NCBI RefSeq assembly: GCF_011057715.1
Contig: NZ_LNGH01000008.1
Location: forward strand, 62,001 to 126,000
DNA: 64,000 nt
Reading direction: 5' to 3'
Source: Marinitoga sp. 38H-ov
GTDB taxonomy: Bacteria; Thermotogota; Thermotogae; Petrotogales; Petrotogaceae
The notes under the pieces are model-generated. The model was not told where the DNA came from. It was given only the letters and a program-made list of their open reading frames with translations, and made no database searches. Numbering within the stretch: the stretch's first letter is position 1; the number at the start of each line of letters is the position of its first letter. A program made the translations under genes and the position numbers. This document shows positions 60,888 to 64,000 of this stretch, in pieces.

Positions 60888-62279
60888 ATGAAACAAAAAA
60901 TACTAAATAATTTATTCAAAAATTATTTTGAGAATGAAAATATAGGCTTATTAATTCTTTGTAATGGGGAAATTGAATATATAAATAATTCATTTAAATC
61001 TATTTCTAAAATATTAGAAATAGATGGTTATGACATTATTGATTTATTTAATAATTATAATGATTATTTGAAGAAAAATCCTAATTTAATTAATATAAAA
61101 AATCTCATTGATTATATAAATTTATTCCATTTTTCAAATAACAATCTTTCTTTTAAAGACGTAAAAAAGATTAATAATAAGTATATAGAAATAAACTTTG
61201 AAGGATTAATACATGAGAAAAATAAATTTTATTTAATATCATTATATGATGTCTCACAAGATATTAAATTTATTTATTCTAATTATTTAAATATTTTAAA
61301 AAAAATTAGTGAATTAAGTTTCAAATCTTTATCAAGTTCAAATTTTAATGCAGAGAATATATATGAAAAAATTTTTAATATATTAAAAGAGCATAATATA
61401 ATCAATGAAATAGCTATAGCTACTATAAAAAATGATGATATATATATCGAATATGGAATTATTGATAATATAGATATTACAAGAAGATATTTTTCTAGAA
61501 AAAATAAATCTTTACTTTCATATATAATAGATAATAACAGAAAAATATATATATATGATTCTTTAGATTTTCAATTACCAGATGGATATAAAATTATACA
61601 TTTAAATAATCCTAAACCATATAGCGTATATGGAGTACCTTTAAAAGATTATAATGGCAATTCATATGGAGCAATATTATATGAAAGACCAAAATCAAAC
61701 TCATTTACAAAATTGGAATTAACATTATTAGATGAAATAACTTATATGATTCAATCAATTATAGCTTTTCATAACTTATATTTACAGCTTCATAAAGAGA
61801 AAGAGAAATATTATGAATTATCTATAAAAGATCCATTAACCAAAGTATATAATAGAACTTTTTTAAACGAATATTTAAAAATGTCATATGAAAAAATGAA
61901 GCGATATAATGAAAACTTTATTTTAGCATTCATTGATATAGATAACTTTAAACAAATTAATGATAATTTTGGACATGATTATGGGGATATGATCTTAATA
62001 TTATTTACAGAAACAGTAAATAAAATTATTAGAAAATCCGATATTTTTGCTAGATATGGTGGAGATGAATTTATAATTATTTTCCCAAATACGGAAATAG
62101 AAAATTCTAAAATTATTATGGATAGAATAAAAAAACAATTAAAAAATAACAAATATCCTATTTATATCTCATATGGACTTATTGAATTAGATAAACAGCT
62201 ATCGTTAGAAAAAAACTTAAAAAAAGTTGATAAAGAAATGTACAATATGAAATTATATAACAAAAATGAGGCTAAATAA
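60888..62279 (+). CDS. Diguanylate cyclase with PAS-like and GAF domains
   Basis: 463 residues, no membrane helix. An N-terminal PAS-like region (about 10-130) precedes a GAF-like domain (about 150-300; PYSVYGVPLKDYNGNSYGAILYER). A GGDEF domain follows (about 312-460): DPLTKVYNRTFLNEYL, AFIDIDNFKQINDNFGHDYGD, active-site GGDEF (391-395). The inhibitory site RxxD (Arg382, Asp385) lies five residues before it, so product inhibition is expected. It makes cyclic di-GMP. It is the only cyclase in the window and could be a distant partner of the SiaC-like protein. Single-gene unit. Confidence 0.93.
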   Translation: MKQKILNNLFKNYFENENIGLLILCNGEIEYINNSFKSISKILEIDGYDIIDLFNNYNDYLKKNPNLINIKNLIDYINLFHFSNNNLSFKDVKKINNKYIEINFEGLIHEKNKFYLISLYDVSQDIKFIYSNYLNILKKISELSFKSLSSSNFNAENIYEKIFNILKEHNIINEIAIATIKNDDIYIEYGIIDNIDITRRYFSRKNKSLLSYIIDNNRKIYIYDSLDFQLPDGYKIIHLNNPKPYSVYGVPLKDYNGNSYGAILYERPKSNSFTKLELTLLDEITYMIQSIIAFHNLYLQLHKEKEKYYELSIKDPLTKVYNRTFLNEYLKMSYEKMKRYNENFILAFIDIDNFKQINDNFGHDYGDMILILFTETVNKIIRKSDIFARYGGDEFIIIFPNTEIENSKIIMDRIKKQLKNNKYPIYISYGLIELDKQLSLEKNLKKVDKEMYNMKLYNKNEAK

Positions 62280-62290
62280 GCCTCATTTTT
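62265..62290 (+). terminator. Terminator overlapping the cyclase stop codon
   Basis: 9-bp stem AATGAGGCT / AGCCTCATT with loop AAATA, followed by TTT; the TAA stop (62277-62279) is inside. Confidence 0.9.
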
Positions 62291-62342
62291 GTTATATATG
62301 TTGATTTTTATTGATTATCAGCTATTAATCACAATAACTACA

Positions 62343-62368
62343 AGTATGCTTGAGTATGTATGAGTATG
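62343..62368. promoter_or_regulatory. Three helically phased AGTATG repeats upstream of the ord promoter
   Basis: AGTATG occurs at 62343, 62353 and 62363, exactly 10 bases apart, five bases before the -35. Equal spacing of one helical turn and this position suggest an activator site. Confidence 0.6.
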
Positions 62369-62373
62369 CATAT

Positions 62374-62402
62374 TTGACTATATGAAGAAAATTTCATAAA
62401 AT
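62374..62402 (+). promoter_or_regulatory. Promoter of the ornithine fermentation operon
   Basis: TTGACT (62374-62379), 17-base spacer, TAAAAT (62397-62402), giving about 75 bases of untranslated leader before ord. Confidence 0.78.
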
Positions 62403-62484
62403 AAATATGTATATGATTACAGTTTATAATAATAACAATAAAATTAAACATGTTATTAATATCACAATTTAAGGAGGCGTTATT

Positions 62485-63498
62485 ATGTATAGAATAGCAT
62501 TATGGGGTTTTGGTGCAATGGGAAGTGGTATTGCAAAGAACATTTTATCTAAATATGAATTAGAATTAGTAGGTGTACATGATACAAGATATGTTGGAAA
62601 AGATGTTGGTGAATTATTAGATATTGGAGAAATAGGATTAAAAGTATATGATTCTCCAGAAAAAATGTTAGATGAAACTAATCCAGACTTAGTTGTTATT
62701 GCAACTAATTCCTTTGTTGATATTGTAAAAGATCAAATTATTTTAGCTGCAAAAAAACATATTAATGTTATTACCATCGCTGAAGAAATGGCATATCCTT
62801 TCTATACACATCCAGAAGCAGCTGAAGAGATGGATAGTATTGCTAGAAGATACGGTGTATCAATTTTAGGAACAGGTATTAATCCCGGCTTTGTTTTAGA
62901 CACATTAATTTTAGCATTAACAGGAGCTGCTTTGGATGTAGAACAAATAAAAGCTGCTAGAATAAATGATTTATCTCCATTTGGACCAACTGTTATGGAA
63001 ACTCAAGGAGTAGGTACAACAGTTGAAGAGTTTGAAGAAGGATTAAGAACAGGAAAAATAGTTGGACATATAGGCTTTGAACAATCAATATACATGATTG
63101 CTGATGCTTTAGGATGGAATATTGATAAAATTGAACAAACTAGAGAACCAATAATTTCTAAAGTATTAAGAGAAACAAAATATGTAAAGGTTGAACCTGG
63201 AATGGTTGCAGGTTGTAATCACGTTGCAAGAGCATATATGAATGGAAAATTAGTTATAGAACTAAAACATCCTCAACAAGTAAGACCTGAATTAGAAAAT
63301 GTGGATACTGGTGATTACATTGAAATAATTGGAGATCCAAATTTAAATTTAGCTATAAAACCAGAAATTCCTGGTGGAAAAGGTACAATTGCAGTCGCAA
63401 CTAACATGATTCCAGCTGTTATTGAAGCCGAATCAGGACTATTATCTATGGCTGATTTACCTGTACCTAGAGCATTAATTGGAGATCTAACATTATAG
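62485..63498 (+). CDS. ord: 2,4-diaminopentanoate dehydrogenase
   Basis: 337 residues with RBS AAGGAGG. N-terminal Rossmann motif [15 protein letters not shown], DapB-like fold with [26 protein letters not shown], and [20 protein letters not shown] at the C-terminus. It oxidatively deaminates 2,4-diaminopentanoate to 2-amino-4-oxopentanoate with NAD(P), a step of anaerobic ornithine breakdown. The next two genes encode the following enzyme (OrtA/OrtB), which fixes the pathway. oraS/oraE probably lie beyond the right edge. Confidence 0.93.
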   Translation: MYRIALWGFGAMGSGIAKNILSKYELELVGVHDTRYVGKDVGELLDIGEIGLKVYDSPEKMLDETNPDLVVIATNSFVDIVKDQIILAAKKHINVITIAEEMAYPFYTHPEAAEEMDSIARRYGVSILGTGINPGFVLDTLILALTGAALDVEQIKAARINDLSPFGPTVMETQGVGTTVEEFEEGLRTGKIVGHIGFEQSIYMIADALGWNIDKIEQTREPIISKVLRETKYVKVEPGMVAGCNHVARAYMNGKLVIELKHPQQVRPELENVDTGDYIEIIGDPNLNLAIKPEIPGGKGTIAVATNMIPAVIEAESGLLSMADLPVPRALIGDLTL

Positions 63499-63509
63499 GA
63501 GATGATTAA

Positions 63510-63815
63510 ATGATCGCTAAAAAAGGAGATTGGGTTCAAATATATTTTATTGGATTAAAACCAGATCAAAGAGCAAATTTTCTTCCAGAGGACACAAAAC
63601 GTGTTCCTCTGGAAATTCGTATAAAAGGTTTCTTGTTAAATGATGAAGCAAATATAGGAGAAAATGTAAAAATAGAAACTCCTGTAGGTAGAATAGTTGA
63701 AGGTAAATTAGAAGAGATTTATCCAGAATATACACATAATTTTGGAAAACCTGTAATTGAATTGCTTCATGTTGGAAAACAATTAAGAGAAATGATCGAA
63801 GGTGATCAAGAATGA
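63510..63815 (+). CDS. ortA: 2-amino-4-oxopentanoate thiolase, alpha subunit
   Basis: 101 residues, the usual size of OrtA. Sequence features: AKKGDWVQIYFIGLKPDQRANFLPEDTKRVPLEIRIKG and GRIVEGKLEEIYPEYTHNFGKPVIELLHVG. With OrtB it splits 2-amino-4-oxopentanoate with CoA into acetyl-CoA and alanine. RBS AGGAGATGA directly after ord; its stop overlaps the ortB start (ATGA). Confidence 0.92.
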   Translation: MIAKKGDWVQIYFIGLKPDQRANFLPEDTKRVPLEIRIKGFLLNDEANIGENVKIETPVGRIVEGKLEEIYPEYTHNFGKPVIELLHVGKQLREMIEGDQE

Positions 63816-64000
63816 AAGATTTAAGTTATGATGCAGTAATGTCTAGAAAAAATGAAATAATGAAAAAATCAGTTGGTGTCGATTATACAAAATATGAAAT
63901 AGAAGGTATAGCTTTTGATTATGAAGAAATGATGAAAGATGCTGGTTATACTATTGATGAAATAAGAAAAATTCAACTCGAAACCGGTGTTGGTAATACT
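63812..64000 (+). CDS. ortB: 2-amino-4-oxopentanoate thiolase, beta subunit (5' part)
   Basis: 63 codons are present before the right edge. The start MKDLSYDAVMSRKNEIMKK and FDYEEMMKDAGYTIDEIRKIQLETGVGNT match the N-terminus of the PLP-containing OrtB subunit. Coupled to ortA by a four-base overlap. Confidence 0.88.
   Translation, partial: MKDLSYDAVMSRKNEIMKKSVGVDYTKYEIEGIAFDYEEMMKDAGYTIDEIRKIQLETGVGNT

Noticed and set aside
62298-62363. Leader peptide upstream of ord
   Set aside because: A short frame exists but lacks a ribosome binding site, ends before the promoter and has no matching codon run.
1-64000. CRISPR array, insertion sequence, prophage, rRNA or tRNA genes
   Set aside because: I found no regularly spaced long repeats, transposase or phage genes, or structured RNA genes by reading both strands.

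Overview
The window is about 64 kb of very AT-rich bacterial DNA (GC below roughly 30% by eye) from an anaerobic, fermentative, flagellated, saccharolytic bacterium. The gene families point to the Thermotogota, most likely the Petrotogales/Marinitoga side: an archaeal-type asparagine synthetase, GH57 and GH13 glucan enzymes, one flagellin, an LptF/G-LptD-like fusion, and ornithine fermentation genes. This placement is inferred from gene content; no rRNA or tRNA gene is present. Many genes have strong GGAGG-type ribosome binding sites, several start with TTG or GTG, and many promoters carry an extended -10 (TGnTAWAAT).

Layout. 1-3530 (minus): two surface lipoproteins with carbohydrate-binding-like modules and a beta-rich exported protein cut by the left edge. 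3717-4649 (minus): an enolase-superfamily protein. 4721-12587 (plus): one long run of genes, starting with a SiaA/SiaB/SiaC-type phosphatase-kinase-phosphoprotein switch, then a CheA-like Hpt kinase and its response regulator, then mini-RNase III, RlmB and MutL. 12584-13757: a promoter, a 22-codon leader peptide with seven consecutive Asn codons, mutually exclusive antiterminator and terminator hairpins, and an archaeal-type asparagine synthetase. 13872-22592: chemotaxis and motility (two MCP-type receptors, a CheW, flagellin, an Ig-repeat lipoprotein) plus panC. 22803-29219: a large GH57 lipoprotein, a ferredoxin-type DUF362 protein, a DMT exporter and a Nudix hydrolase.

29252-31999 (minus): a TrpXYZ-like ABC importer preceded by a second leader peptide containing Tyr-Tyr-Trp-Tyr and its own alternative hairpins. 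32053-41691 (minus): GltS, a PlsC-like acyltransferase, a GH13_18 phosphorylase, an RpiR regulator, a sugar ABC importer and a GT4 glycosyltransferase, possibly linked to glycosylglycerate-type solutes or sugar phosphorolysis. 41813-45488: an ADP-ribosylglycohydrolase-like protein, AsnRS and a MATE exporter. 45919-53610 (plus): ruvB, a PLP homeostasis protein, a YggT protein, nadK, a PhoU-like protein, the giant LptF/G-LptD fusion and a family-4 uracil-DNA glycosylase. 53630-55417 (minus): ridA and a GH13 amylase. 55730-60778 (plus): a purine-catabolism-like trio (molybdenum hydroxylase subunit, PLP lyase, SsnA-like amidohydrolase). 60888-62279: a diguanylate cyclase. 62485-64000: the start of an ornithine fermentation operon (ord, ortA, ortB).

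The most notable observations are the two independent ribosome-mediated attenuators (poly-Asn leader before asparagine synthetase; Tyr/Trp leader before an aromatic-type ABC importer), both complete with promoter, leader RBS, antiterminator and terminator, and the single-chain fusion of an inner-membrane LptF/G permease to an LptD/OstA-like domain with a signal-peptide-like segment at the joint.
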